This document shows positions 34,765 through 42,797 of a stretch of DNA of 64,000 bases, one piece after another. Numbering within the stretch: position 1 is the first letter of the stretch; each line of letters begins with the position of its first letter. The stretch is from Desulfitobacterium hafniense DCB-2 (lineage in GTDB: Bacteria > Bacillota > Desulfitobacteriia > Desulfitobacteriales > Desulfitobacteriaceae). The position numbers were made by a program, and so were the translations under genes. The DNA lies in assembly GCF_000021925.1 (NCBI RefSeq), contig NC_011830.1, positions 4,623,001 to 4,687,000 on the forward strand, in the 5' to 3' direction. A model generated the notes under the pieces. It was not told the DNA's origin and did no database searches. It worked only from the letters and a program-made list of their open reading frames with translations.

Positions 34765-35451
34765 TCATACCGGCGGAAATTTAAATACACCTACTAAATA
34801 TCCATTATCAGCCATAGATTTAATTTCTGCATCATACTTCCCAGAGGTTAAAAGATTGGAATAAAGTATATTCGAAAAAACGTCTGCTAACTGTATAAGT
34901 TTATTATTACAAGAGTCGAAATACTCAACCTGGACCTCATCAACAATATTTCTTCCAGTAGAAAATTCTGTGCATAGGTGCTCCTTTAATTGATGCCTTG
35001 CTTCAGTTTTTACGTTTCTTTCATCAAGGTTTAAAGTTAAATTTCGATCAGTAAGTATTTCTCGATTATATAGAAACTCAATAGCCAACTTCAATATATA
35101 ATTAAAGGCTCTTGCCTTGTTCTTATAAAGGTTAGCTGTCGCTTGTGTATTATCAATTTTGATATATAATATCTGAAAGAGATTATTTTTACAAATAAAG
35201 TCTACAAAATTCTTTTTCATTTTCGGGGTAAAAGCCGAACCTTTTAATTCCAGGAAGTTCTCTCCAGTAAACATTTTATTATCACTATTGCCATCTTTTA
35301 ACTCTTTTAAATATTTCTGTACAAATCTTTTGTACACTCTTCTTAGCTTGTCTGGCTCCTGAGTTAAGATTAAAGCCATGGTAAAGTATCTATTCTGAGG
35401 CAATATTGTTTCATGGGTCATACTCCCAGATTCATCAATATAAATATTCAT
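34765..35451 (-). CDS. DUF3800-family protein (predicted RNase H-like fold)
   Basis: 228 residues. The opening IYIDESG (~3-9), the acidic NLDERN (~141-146) and LIQLADVFSNILY (~186-198) are the hallmark acidic blocks of DUF3800, a family thought to have an RNase H-like nuclease fold and often found with mobile DNA. RBS GGAGG 7 nt before the ATG. The gene is distinctly AT-rich compared with its surroundings (many AAT/AAA/TTA codons), which fits recent transfer, and is the only gene in the tRNA-His micro-island. Biochemical activity is not established. Confidence 0.8.
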   Translation of the reverse strand: MNIYIDESGSMTHETILPQNRYFTMALILTQEPDKLRRVYKRFVQKYLKELKDGNSDNKMFTGENFLELKGSAFTPKMKKNFVDFICKNNLFQILYIKIDNTQATANLYKNKARAFNYILKLAIEFLYNREILTDRNLTLNLDERNVKTEARHQLKEHLCTEFSTGRNIVDEVQVEYFDSCNNKLIQLADVFSNILYSNLLTSGKYDAEIKSMADNGYLVGVFKFPPV

Positions 35452-35708
35452 TCGGAATCCTCCAGAAATTCATGTACCTATTATAACACCAATTGTCGGA
35501 ATTTTATAATTACATATCAATTAGTCAGGATTATTAAAAATTGTCGACAAACTTCATTCTAGGATTATTCTAAAGAGTTTTATAAACATACGCCTCTAGA
35601 ATTATTGAATCCCCTTCAAAAGGTTAACAGTTTTCTAAAACCTCCCTTATTTTCTCTGGCCAAGAGAACCATAAGAAAGATTTCAACTGCGTAATTCTGG
35701 AATACCCC

Positions 35709-35747
35709 CACCGTGCCGGACTCTGATTATATCACCATGCCGGACTC
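35709..35747. repeat. Pair of 15-bp direct repeats near the att site
   Basis: CACCGTGCCGGACTC (35709-35723) and CACCATGCCGGACTC (35733-35747), 24 bp apart, GC-rich in AT-rich DNA, ~70-110 bp inside the island from the tRNA end. They could be arm-type recombinase sites; this is inference. Confidence 0.45.
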
Positions 35748-35771
35748 ACCACATATTCACTCCCGATACTT

Positions 35772-35804
35772 AAAAAGAAAAACGTCAGGAAGCTATTCCT
35801 GACG
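35772..35804 (-). terminator. Replacement terminator of the tRNA cluster
   Basis: CGTCAGGA/TCCTGACG (loop AGCTAT-type) followed by TTTTTCTTTTT on the minus strand, 15 bp after the tRNA-His CCA. Confidence 0.9.
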
Positions 35805-35818
35805 CTGCTTTGTCGTAA

Positions 35819-35895
35819 TGGGGTGGATGAGGGGACTTGAACCCCCGAGTGCCGGAGCCACAATCCGGTGCGTTAACCACTTCGCCACAACCACC
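35819..35895 (-). tRNA. tRNA-His (anticodon GUG)
   Basis: Anticodon arm CCGGA-TTGTGGC-TCCGG gives GTG. The extra G-1 at 35895 pairs with C73, the histidine identity pair, and CCA is encoded. The acceptor stem GTGGTTG/CATCCAC has a U-U mismatch at 5:68. Its 3' end is the att-like site of the micro-island. Confidence 0.95.
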
Positions 35896-35909
35896 ATGTT
35901 AAATTTAAA

Positions 35910-35986
35910 TGGTGCGCCTGGAGAGATTCGAACTCCCGACAACCTGCTTAGAAGGCAGATGCTCTATCCAACTGAGCTACAGGCGC
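35910..35986 (-). tRNA. tRNA-Arg (anticodon UCU)
   Basis: Acceptor GCGCCTG/CAGGCGC perfect, anticodon loop CTTCTAA gives TCT, T-loop GTTCGAATC, CCA encoded. Reads AGA/AGG. Confidence 0.95.
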
Positions 35987-36038
35987 CCAACAATGGGATA
36001 CTCTCCGCTTGACCTGAGAACTTCGGACACAATAAAAA

Positions 36039-36115
36039 TGGTCGGGGCAGAGGGATTTGAACCCCCGGCCTCCTGCTCCCAAGGCAGGCGCGCTACCAAA
36101 CTGCGCTATACCCCG
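36039..36115 (-). tRNA. tRNA-Pro (anticodon UGG)
   Basis: Acceptor CGGGGTA/TGCCCCG, anticodon arm CCTGC-CTTGGGA-GCAGG gives TGG, T-loop GTTCAAATC, CCA encoded. First of the three-tRNA minus-strand cluster. Confidence 0.95.
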
Positions 36116-36185
36116 TTTTCGTGACAATGATTATTCTATCCGATTCGTTCACCAGAGTCAAGCGTTTTTTAAAGTTTTTAAACTA

Positions 36186-36794
36186 TTAAGCGTCTTCATC
36201 CCGCTGGGCAAGCTCTTTAAGTATGGGAACAGCCTGGCGGAATGCCTGAGCCCGGTGACTGATTTTATTCTTTTGGCTTAGATTCAGCTGAGCCATGGTT
36301 CGGCCAAAATCGGGCAAATAAAAGAGCGGATCATAGCCAAACCCTTCTTTGCCACGACGCTCATTAAGAATGCGCCCTTCCACCGTTCCCTCTGTCAAAT
36401 ACTCTTCCCCAGTGGGGCAGGCAATAACCAAAGCACAGCGAAACCGCCCCGTCCTTTGTTCTTCCGGCACCCCTTCCAATTCTTGAAGAAGCTTATCATT
36501 ATTTTTGTCATCATCCTTTGGCTCTCCGGCATAACGGGCCGAATAGACTCCCGGTGCCCCTTGGAGAGCATCCACTTCCAAACCGGAATCATCGGCAAGA
36601 GATACCAGTCCTGTACGCTGGGCCGCAATTCTTGCCTTCATGGCCGCATTCTCCGCAAAGGTCGCCCCCGTTTCCTCAACATCTTCCCACTCACCCAGAT
36701 CTCCTAAAGAAAGCACCTCAATATCTTCGACCAAAAGAAGATCCTGAAGCTCCTTGACTTTCCCCTTATTTTGTGTCGCCAGCAAAACCTTCAT
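36186..36794 (-). CDS. rdgB: dITP/XTP pyrophosphatase (RdgB/HAM1)
   Basis: About 202 residues. Hydrolyses deaminated purine nucleoside triphosphates. LATQNKGKVKEL (~4-15) binds substrate; TFAENAAMKA, ADDSGLEVDAL and GVYSARYAG (~60-88) and the C-terminal GFGYDPLF and SHRAQAF motifs are all present. I use the ATG at 36794; a TTG 18 bp upstream overlaps the rph stop. It follows rph directly on the same strand, a common bacterial pair. Confidence 0.95.
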   Translation of the reverse strand: MKVLLATQNKGKVKELQDLLLVEDIEVLSLGDLGEWEDVEETGATFAENAAMKARIAAQRTGLVSLADDSGLEVDALQGAPGVYSARYAGEPKDDDKNNDKLLQELEGVPEEQRTGRFRCALVIACPTGEEYLTEGTVEGRILNERRGKEGFGYDPLFYLPDFGRTMAQLNLSQKNKISHRAQAFRQAVPILKELAQRDEDA

Positions 36795-36808
36795 AAAACA
36801 ACCCGCTT

Positions 36809-37552
36809 TCAATTTTGAGACAAAGGGCCGGTCCCCACTTGCGCAGCAGCCTTTTGCATTCCCATAAGTTCTTGAATACCCTTCTCAGCCAACTCCAAAA
36901 ATTGATCCAATTCCTCCCGGCCAAAAGGAATATCCTCAGCCGTTCCTTGAATCTCCACAAATTTCCCCTGCCCGGTCATCACCACATTCATATCAACTTC
37001 CGCTTTGGAGTCTTCTTCATAGGCAAGATCCAGGAGGGCCATACCATCGACTTTTCCTACCGAAACTGCGGCCAGAGAGTCGAGAATAGGGTTTTCTTTG
37101 ATCAGCCCTTTGGCCAACAGGTGATTGACCGCATCCACTAAAGCCACATAGGCTCCGGTAATGGAAGCGGTCCGGGTCCCCCCATCAGCCTGAATCACAT
37201 CACAATCCAGCCAGATGGTTCTTTCTCCGAGTTTTTTAAGGTCCACTACCGAGCGCAAAGCTCTCCCGATTAAACGCTGAATCTCCATGGTCCGGCCCGT
37301 CAGTTTACCCTTGCTGGACTCACGGGGATTCCGGGTCTGAGTCGCTCGGGGAAGCATGGAATATTCTGCTGTAACCCAGCCTGAACCTGTGCCTTTTTTA
37401 AAGAGCGGTACCTTCTCTTCCACGGTAGCAGTACAAATCACTCTTGTCTGACCAACCTCGATAAGCACAGAGCCCTCAGGAATATTGGTAAATCCCCGGG
37501 TCAGCTTAACCGGTCTTAGTTCAAAGGCCTCACGGCCATCAAAACGCTTCAT
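36809..37552 (-). CDS. rph: Ribonuclease PH
   Basis: 247-residue phosphorolytic exoribonuclease trimming tRNA 3' ends. MKRFDGREAFELRPV start, GSVLIEVGQTRVICTATVEE, phosphate-binding RESSKGKLTGRTMEIQRLIGRALR (R-x-x-GR pattern), and DCDVIQADGGTRTASI are visible. Start chosen at the ATG 37552 with AGAGGA upstream; the longer frame to 37609 lacks a ribosome site. Upstream of rdgB, and close to a tRNA cluster whose products it would process. Confidence 0.96.
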   Translation of the reverse strand: MKRFDGREAFELRPVKLTRGFTNIPEGSVLIEVGQTRVICTATVEEKVPLFKKGTGSGWVTAEYSMLPRATQTRNPRESSKGKLTGRTMEIQRLIGRALRSVVDLKKLGERTIWLDCDVIQADGGTRTASITGAYVALVDAVNHLLAKGLIKENPILDSLAAVSVGKVDGMALLDLAYEEDSKAEVDMNVVMTGQGKFVEIQGTAEDIPFGREELDQFLELAEKGIQELMGMQKAAAQVGTGPLSQN

Positions 37553-37656
37553 TACAGTTATCCTCTTTTCATTTGTTATCCGGCACCATGGCTTTAACCT
37601 ATTATGCAACCCATGGTAAATCCTAGTCTATTTTATCAGAAATTCGCTGATTCAAT

Positions 37657-38583
37657 TCATAAAGTCAGGAGGGAACGGTTAGGGCCTTCTGCCTCTCCGA
37701 CGATTCCGGCTATGGTATAGAGACGTTCCACCGGATCAAAACGGAATTCTTTAAGCAAGTGAAATCCCTTAATCTCCGATGTTCTCTTAATATGGATCCG
37801 CGGGCCTGTACAAGGGTAGAGCATCTCACCTACCCGTATATGCTCATCATCGGAAAAACTAATGGGCCAATCCGCGTCAATCAGCTCCAACACCCGTTGT
37901 TCCACAATATCCAAATCGATGTCCGGTTTTTCGGGAAACTCCAAGACAAATCCATGCTTAATATCACTATGAACCTCAGGACGCTCCAAACCCATTTCCT
38001 CAAGAATCATTGAAGTAATATCTTCAGCACTGTGAGCCATGCGCCGATATTTGATCGATTCAAAGACAATGTCTGCTATACTTTCGGGTTCCGGACCAAA
38101 GACCGTGGGACGGGTTACAATCACCTCTTCCCCCACCCCAACAAGCATCTCTGCATTAATACCTAAAAAAGGATAGATTAAATCAAAATGTTCCACAACC
38201 ACCCGGCGCCCCTTGCTGAGGGCGGCCTTGATAGACTCGGCTAATCTCCAGGACTGAGTAAAAGCTGATTCAAACCGCACATCCAAATGGTAAGTATGAG
38301 CGCGAAAATGGCCGCGTTCCGCATCGTCCATCAAAGGGAGGGGCCGTATATTGATCCCCTGATCATCATTGGTCAATTCCAAACCAGGAAACATACCGCG
38401 AATGAGCACAGACTTTCCCGCCCCTGCATCACCGAGAAAACCAATCAAATGATCATCAGAGCTAAGATACCTCTGCTGAAGGTTCATTCCCAAAAAAAGC
38501 AAACGCTTTTTCCCCCGTGGAGCAAAATATACTGCCTGCATTAAATGGTCATGGACAAAAAGTTTAGAAATCTTTGCCACCAC
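37657..38583 (-). CDS. P-loop protein with a tRNA-SAD-like C-terminal segment
   Basis: 308 residues. A Walker A GDAGAGKSVLIRGM lies at ~51-64; VVVEHFDLIYP may be the Walker B region. The C-terminal part reads MLYPCTGPRIHIKRTSEIKGFHLL (~255-278), resembling the Cys-x-G-x-(x)-H-x-x-x-T-x-E-I metal-binding signature of the second additional domain of alanyl/threonyl-tRNA synthetases, with the glycine pair altered. A nucleotide-dependent protein related to tRNA editing is a guess; the function is unknown. It lies upstream of rph on the same strand and downstream of an O-methyltransferase. Confidence 0.6.
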   Translation of the reverse strand: MVAKISKLFVHDHLMQAVYFAPRGKKRLLFLGMNLQQRYLSSDDHLIGFLGDAGAGKSVLIRGMFPGLELTNDDQGINIRPLPLMDDAERGHFRAHTYHLDVRFESAFTQSWRLAESIKAALSKGRRVVVEHFDLIYPFLGINAEMLVGVGEEVIVTRPTVFGPEPESIADIVFESIKYRRMAHSAEDITSMILEEMGLERPEVHSDIKHGFVLEFPEKPDIDLDIVEQRVLELIDADWPISFSDDEHIRVGEMLYPCTGPRIHIKRTSEIKGFHLLKEFRFDPVERLYTIAGIVGEAEGPNRSLLTL

Positions 38584-38651
38584 CCCTCAAGACCAGTGCT
38601 TACCTTCTATTGTAGACAGGAAACGGGCATTTGAAAAGCAAAGTTTTTGGG

Positions 38652-39338
38652 TTAAGAACATTTGCGAATACTCACAGCGAGACCATCGCCTAAAGGAAGA
38701 ATGCTGGTCTGCAGCTCCGGGTTCTCGGTCAGCAGCTTTAGAAATTCCCGCAAGCGGCTGACCATACGCTCATATTTCGGCTCATACTCGGAGCCGGGCA
38801 CCACCCAGCCCCGAAACAAGACATTATCTACGACCATAATCCCCCCATCACCCAGCAAAGGAGTTACCAGCTCTAAATAATCGAGATATTCCCCTTTGGC
38901 CGCGTCCACAAAAATAAAATCAAATTCGCCCCGGGGAAAATCCGGCAGAATTCTTCGTGCATCTCCCATGACCACCTGAATCTTCTCCGCCACCCCTCCG
39001 CGCTTAAAATACTCGATCGCCCGAGTGGCCCGATCCACATTCAGATCCAGAGTGACAATCTTTCCTGCCCGCCCTGCCAAGCCCTTAGCCAGCCACAGAG
39101 TAGAATAGCCGATGGCCGTTCCCACTTCAAGAATTCGGGATGCACCGCTAACCTTAACCAGCCAGGACAAATAATTTCCCACAGGGGGAGTTACCACCGG
39201 AATCGTCTCCCTGAGCGCCTGTTCTTCCATCTCCAGAAACAAATCATCTCGTCTGGGCAACAGCTCACCGAGATATTGCTCTAACTCAAAAGAATAAAAC
39301 ACATTGACACCTTCTTCAGCACCAGTACTCTGTGACAC
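38652..39338 (-). CDS. SAM-dependent O-methyltransferase (class I, family 3)
   Basis: 228 residues. SAM-binding motif I VSGASRILEVGTAIGYSTLWLA (~68-89), acidic motif VTLDLNVD, VMGDARRILP, and metal-binding FDFIFVDAAKGEYLDYLEL (~138-156), as in catechol-type O-methyltransferases that need a divalent cation. Start GTG at 39338 with AAGGA upstream. The substrate is unknown; homologues in Firmicutes (YrrM type) often sit beside cell-wall or tRNA genes. Confidence 0.87.
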   Translation of the reverse strand: MSQSTGAEEGVNVFYSFELEQYLGELLPRRDDLFLEMEEQALRETIPVVTPPVGNYLSWLVKVSGASRILEVGTAIGYSTLWLAKGLAGRAGKIVTLDLNVDRATRAIEYFKRGGVAEKIQVVMGDARRILPDFPRGEFDFIFVDAAKGEYLDYLELVTPLLGDGGIMVVDNVLFRGWVVPGSEYEPKYERMVSRLREFLKLLTENPELQTSILPLGDGLAVSIRKCS

Positions 39339-39431
39339 CTAATTCCTTACATTTCCAGCAGTTAATTCTCCTCAATGGGTATCATAACCCGGATTTATTA
39401 AAATAACAATTCATAATCAAAGCCTTCTTTG

Positions 39432-39468
39432 CCCATAAAAACAGGACAAGGTTTGCCGTACCTTGCCC
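39432..39468 (-). terminator. Terminator after the two-HD protein
   Basis: On the minus strand GGCAAGGT/ACCTTGTCC (one G-U pair) is followed by TGTTTTTATG. It starts 9 bp after the stop codon. Confidence 0.8.
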
Positions 39469-39476
39469 CACTGATT

Positions 39477-40733
39477 TTAAGTCAATATTTTGCGTGCATG
39501 CTCTACGAGGACCGGATCCATTGCAGTCCCAGCCCCGCGTTGAATAATAGCGAGGGCTTCACCTGGGCTAAGCGCCTTCCGATAAGGCCGATCCTCAGTT
39601 AAAGCTGCAAACATATCCGCTATAGCCATCAGGCGGGCACCCGTGTCCAATCCATCGGCACCAATGCCAAAAGGATAGCCCTTCCCGTCCAAACGTTCAT
39701 GATGGTAAGCAGCCCATTGGGTCACACGCTGAGGGAAACCGGCCCCCGCCAAAAGATGATAGGTATGATAGGTATGGGTCCTGATCATCTCAACCTCATC
39801 AGAATCCAAAGGCCCCGGCTTATCAAGTATTTTCTTCGGTATGGCCAGTTTTCCCAAATCATGAACCATACCTGCCACCCAGATTTCCCTGGTGTCCTGC
39901 TTTTCCCAGCCAAGATCTTCCGCCAGTTTTTGGGCCGTGTCGGCCACCGAGCGGGAATGGCGGGCTGTGAACGAACTCTTTTGGTCAATCAAATCCGCAA
40001 AGGTAGAAGCCAGGACACCGGTCTCTTGATCGCATACTTTAGGTGCTGGTTGAACATCCTCTTCGTCAAAAAGAAGAGCCAGGGAGATCTTCATCAGATC
40101 TTGATGTTCCAGATCAAGCCAAAAGGCCTCCGTAGCCGCCACTTGGATAAAGGCCGGAATAACTTCCGGATAAAACTGTTTTCCTTCATGGTCTTTGATC
40201 CATTGGATTAACTTTTCGCGCTCCACACGGCTCAACACTTTACGGCTTAAGTTTACATCCACCTTATCCGCAAGAGAAATAATCCTGGCCTTAATACTGA
40301 CCTGAGCTGGTTCAATCCTCAACACACCATAGTTCGGATGAGGAGCTTCATGATGGTGGCGGACAATCTCGGACAGCACTTCCCCATCCGGAAAACGATG
40401 GACAATTTCCGCCCCTAAAAGGGTATGTTCCTTCATCCAAAAAGGAGTACCATGAAATTTATGAAACCCTCCCACAGCACCTATATCATGCAGTAAACCC
40501 GCAATGAGAAGTTGGATCAGCTCTTTGTGGGGCAACCCCAAAGCAATCCCCATCTTTAGAGAAATATAGCCGACCCTTTCCCCATGCCTTAAACCAAAAG
40601 GGACATGTAACCCTTTTTTAACCTCCTCGTCAATCAAGGCAAGATCCAATGCTTTAGAAAAATTCCACATCCTGCGTATATAAGATGCCTCTGATCGCAC
40701 ACTATCCCTCTTTCTCAAACTAAGCGCTTCCAT
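39477..40733 (-). CDS. HD phosphohydrolase with two HD domains (HD plus HD-GYP)
   Basis: 418 residues. The N-terminal half contains an HD domain (LLIAGLLHDIGAVGGFHKFHG at ~77-97, HHHEAPHP, and SLADKVDVNLSR). The C-terminal half contains an HD-GYP domain (MVHDLGKLAIP, HTYHTYHLL, HHERLDGKGYP, ADMFAALTEDRPYRK), the signature of cyclic-di-GMP phosphodiesterases. Degraded HD-GYP-like features in the first half suggest internal duplication. The ATG lacks a clear ribosome site; a GTG 11 codons downstream has AGAGGG. It is 35 bp downstream of the globin-coupled receptor, so the two are probably one operon linking gas sensing to c-di-GMP (inference). Confidence 0.85.
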   Translation of the reverse strand: MEALSLRKRDSVRSEASYIRRMWNFSKALDLALIDEEVKKGLHVPFGLRHGERVGYISLKMGIALGLPHKELIQLLIAGLLHDIGAVGGFHKFHGTPFWMKEHTLLGAEIVHRFPDGEVLSEIVRHHHEAPHPNYGVLRIEPAQVSIKARIISLADKVDVNLSRKVLSRVEREKLIQWIKDHEGKQFYPEVIPAFIQVAATEAFWLDLEHQDLMKISLALLFDEEDVQPAPKVCDQETGVLASTFADLIDQKSSFTARHSRSVADTAQKLAEDLGWEKQDTREIWVAGMVHDLGKLAIPKKILDKPGPLDSDEVEMIRTHTYHTYHLLAGAGFPQRVTQWAAYHHERLDGKGYPFGIGADGLDTGARLMAIADMFAALTEDRPYRKALSPGEALAIIQRGAGTAMDPVLVEHARKILT

Positions 40734-40768
40734 GCTTCACCATTGTTTAAGTTTAGTCCCATGCTCAC

Positions 40769-42016
40769 TTACTCCCTTAATCCCATCTGGGCCAGTGATG
40801 TTGCTGAATTGGCCACATCTTCGGAAGCAGCCCCAATCTGGCCGGCCGTCATGGTCAGAGCGTCGATCTGGGTAGCGATCTCACGAACCTGCTGAATACT
40901 GGATTGAATAGCGCTCATAATGTCCCCAAAGCGGGCGACCACTTCCTGCGCTTCAGATGCCGCTTCATGCATCGCCTTGGTCGTATCTTCAATCACCTTG
41001 CTCACGGCCGTGGTATTTTGCCGGGTTACTGCAATCATAGTGCTGATTTCCTTAACCGATTGCTCAGAATTATTGGCGAGTTTCTTCACTTCCTCCGCCA
41101 CCACCCCAAACCCTCTGCCGGACTCCCCGGCCCGGGCGGCTTCAATGGCCGCATTAAGGGCCAAGAGGTTGGTTTGGGAAGCGATTTCTTTAATGACATC
41201 TGTAATATTGGCGATCCGGGCCGAACTGCGATCAAGCTCCGCCATCTTTTCCTGCATTTTTTCCGACATCCCTGCCAGCCCTAAGATACGCTCGGAAATC
41301 TGTTGAATCTTCTGGGCCCCTTCCTGAGCCAGGTTATCCACTTTACGAGAAAAATCTGCCGCATCACCGGCATTTTGCGAGATGAGCTCAGTCGCCTCAT
41401 GCATCTGAGCCGCCGAAGCAGCGGTCTGTTCCGAAGTCGCTGCCAGGGCCTGGCTGGCTTCACTGACCCGGTGCTGCAAAACGTCAATCTCCTCGTAGGC
41501 TTTTTCCAGCTCCTCTTTCTTATCAAGATCCGCTATATAGGACTGGATATAACTGGCCATCACCACTTGCTGATCAAAGCTGAAGATCCGCAGTACGGCA
41601 AGGCTTAACCGCAAAGCCTGCTCCGGCTTCTTTCGATAATGGGCAAAAATTCTTGGCAAAATCAAGTCAAAGAAGGTTTGATAAGAGCTTAAATAAACAA
41701 AGGGCGGCAGATTAATACGCTTATGTACATCCCCAATCCTGATCCGGCTCATAATATACCCTTCGTCGATGACATCGGGAAAAATCGAGAGTAGATAATT
41801 TCTCTGCAAACCTCTGAGCCGCTCTACAGAAGAAAACTCCTTGATTATCCCGTTCAGTTGAGAAATCTTCGTAATATGAGCATAGAACTGATCAACGATT
41901 TGATCCACATCCTGCTCCATAACAGGCTTAAATTCTTTCAGCAGCAGCAATTGGTCCTGCTCTAATTTTAAAAGCTTTATAGACTCATTCAGGTCAAATT
42001 GATGGAGGTTAATCAT
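40769..42016 (-). CDS. Globin-coupled methyl-accepting chemotaxis protein (HemAT type)
   Basis: 415 residues, soluble (no membrane helix). Residues ~1-170 form a sensor globin with the proximal haem His at 98 in RIGDVHKRINLPP. The rest is a chemoreceptor signalling domain with the conserved tip LLALNAAIEAARAGESGRGFGVVAEEVKKLA (~295). HemAT proteins bind O2 through haem to steer aerotaxis; for an anaerobe an avoidance response is expected (inference). RBS GAGGGG before the ATG. It leads the operon with the HD-GYP protein. Confidence 0.92.
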   Translation of the reverse strand: MINLHQFDLNESIKLLKLEQDQLLLLKEFKPVMEQDVDQIVDQFYAHITKISQLNGIIKEFSSVERLRGLQRNYLLSIFPDVIDEGYIMSRIRIGDVHKRINLPPFVYLSSYQTFFDLILPRIFAHYRKKPEQALRLSLAVLRIFSFDQQVVMASYIQSYIADLDKKEELEKAYEEIDVLQHRVSEASQALAATSEQTAASAAQMHEATELISQNAGDAADFSRKVDNLAQEGAQKIQQISERILGLAGMSEKMQEKMAELDRSSARIANITDVIKEIASQTNLLALNAAIEAARAGESGRGFGVVAEEVKKLANNSEQSVKEISTMIAVTRQNTTAVSKVIEDTTKAMHEAASEAQEVVARFGDIMSAIQSSIQQVREIATQIDALTMTAGQIGAASEDVANSATSLAQMGLRE

Positions 42017-42063
42017 GCCGGCTTCCCCTCTTCACTCTAAATTTCCTTTTATTTTATAACATT

Positions 42064-42092
42064 TATATACCTTACTTCTTCAGTGTGAGCAA
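42064..42092 (-). promoter_or_regulatory. Possible promoter of the globin receptor operon
   Basis: Minus strand TTGCTC (42092-42087), 17-bp spacer, TATATA (42069-42064). A moderate sigma-A match ~48 bp before the ATG. Confidence 0.45.
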
Positions 42093-42130
42093 TTCACTGC
42101 TGCACGTATATAACATTCTGTTCATAAAAC

Positions 42131-42167
42131 AAAAATCCTGCAGAATATCTAGTCTACAGGATTTTTT
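42131..42167. terminator. Bidirectional hairpin between the receptor and the zinc ribbon gene
   Basis: AATCCTG/CAGGATT with an inner AGA/TCT, flanked by A-runs and T-runs on both sides. It is placed to end the zinc-ribbon transcript. Confidence 0.6.
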
Positions 42168-42233
42168 CCTAAAGGATTGTTATTGCAATTTATCAATAAC
42201 AGTAATGCTAATCTAAAGAAAAAAGAACCTTAA

Positions 42234-42440
42234 TCAGCTTGCTGCTGTTGACAGATTAGCCGGGTTATTCCCTTTACGCAAGCGTACTATAGTCCCGTCG
42301 CTGGTGATTCTATATACCGTTATATGTCCTTCAGTCTCAACAGTCCATTCATGACAACATTCACCGCAAAAAAATCTTCCCCGATTTATTTTACCAATCT
42401 CTCGCGAATTACACATTGGGCAGACATTCAAACCAGCCAT
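42234..42440 (-). CDS. Small zinc-ribbon protein
   Basis: 68 residues or slightly fewer. One zinc ribbon: VCPMCNSRE (~6-14) and FCGECCHEW (~24-32), followed by a beta-strand tail VYRITSDGTIVRLRKG. The annotated ATG abuts its Shine-Dalgarno; a TTG three codons in (about 42431) has AGGAG at a better spacing and may be the true start. No partner nearby. Function unknown; such ribbons often bind nucleic acid or modify other proteins. Confidence 0.7.
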   Translation of the reverse strand: MAGLNVCPMCNSREIGKINRGRFFCGECCHEWTVETEGHITVYRITSDGTIVRLRKGNNPANLSTAAS

Positions 42441-42797
42441 CTCCTCTCATTCCGGTCACTCCCAAGCCTGATTTGCCCAGAGTTCAATAACCAAAGTATA
42501 GCAAATATTTCTTAACTTCTTCTTAAGAAAGTGTGAAGTTTTCGTGAACAGTTTTCGTGAATAAATGAGAGAATTTGGCCGAATTCTTTAAAATTTGCGG
42601 GGAAATTTCACATAGAATATGGTGTCATTTTCACCTGTTAAGGAACAAATATTTCCACAACTGATGTATATTTATGGCAGATCATCTAGATTTATGACTT
42701 TTTTACGACAGGTAGTTTTTAAATTTTCTTCTTGTAATATTGCCTGAAATATGATAAAAAATAACTAACGCTTATTATACCTATAGGGGGTATCCGT
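42441..42797 (+). other. Regulatory gap upstream of the Fe-S/cytochrome b module
   Basis: 357 bp, AT-rich, no gene. It must hold the promoters for the divergent zinc-ribbon gene and the Fe-S protein. I saw no FNR-type palindrome (TTGAT-N4-ATCAA) and no convincing -35/-10 pair. GGGGG lies 7-8 nt before the ATG at 42798. Confidence 0.3.

Larger units (their letters stand above)
34436..35842 (-). mobile_element. Micro-island integrated at the 3' end of tRNA-His
   Basis: The last 25 bp of the tRNA-His gene region (35818-35842) recur exactly at 34436-34460, in the same orientation. Between the copies lie one DUF3800 gene, AT-rich non-coding DNA (34461-34764 and 35452-35817, no other gene seen) and a new tRNA terminator at 35772-35804. 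Beyond the distal copy is another terminator that fits the displaced original. No integrase or excisionase is present, so it is either a decayed element or a passenger dependent on a helper. Confidence 0.75.

Noticed and set aside
34765..35818. Search for an integrase or excisionase in the tRNA-His island
   Set aside because: No tyrosine-recombinase R...HxxR...Y pattern or other suitable ORF is present between the repeats.
42441..42797. FNR/CRP-type operator before the Fe-S protein gene
   Set aside because: Only weak half-sites are visible; no TTGAT-N4-ATCAA or TGTGA-N6-TCACA palindrome.
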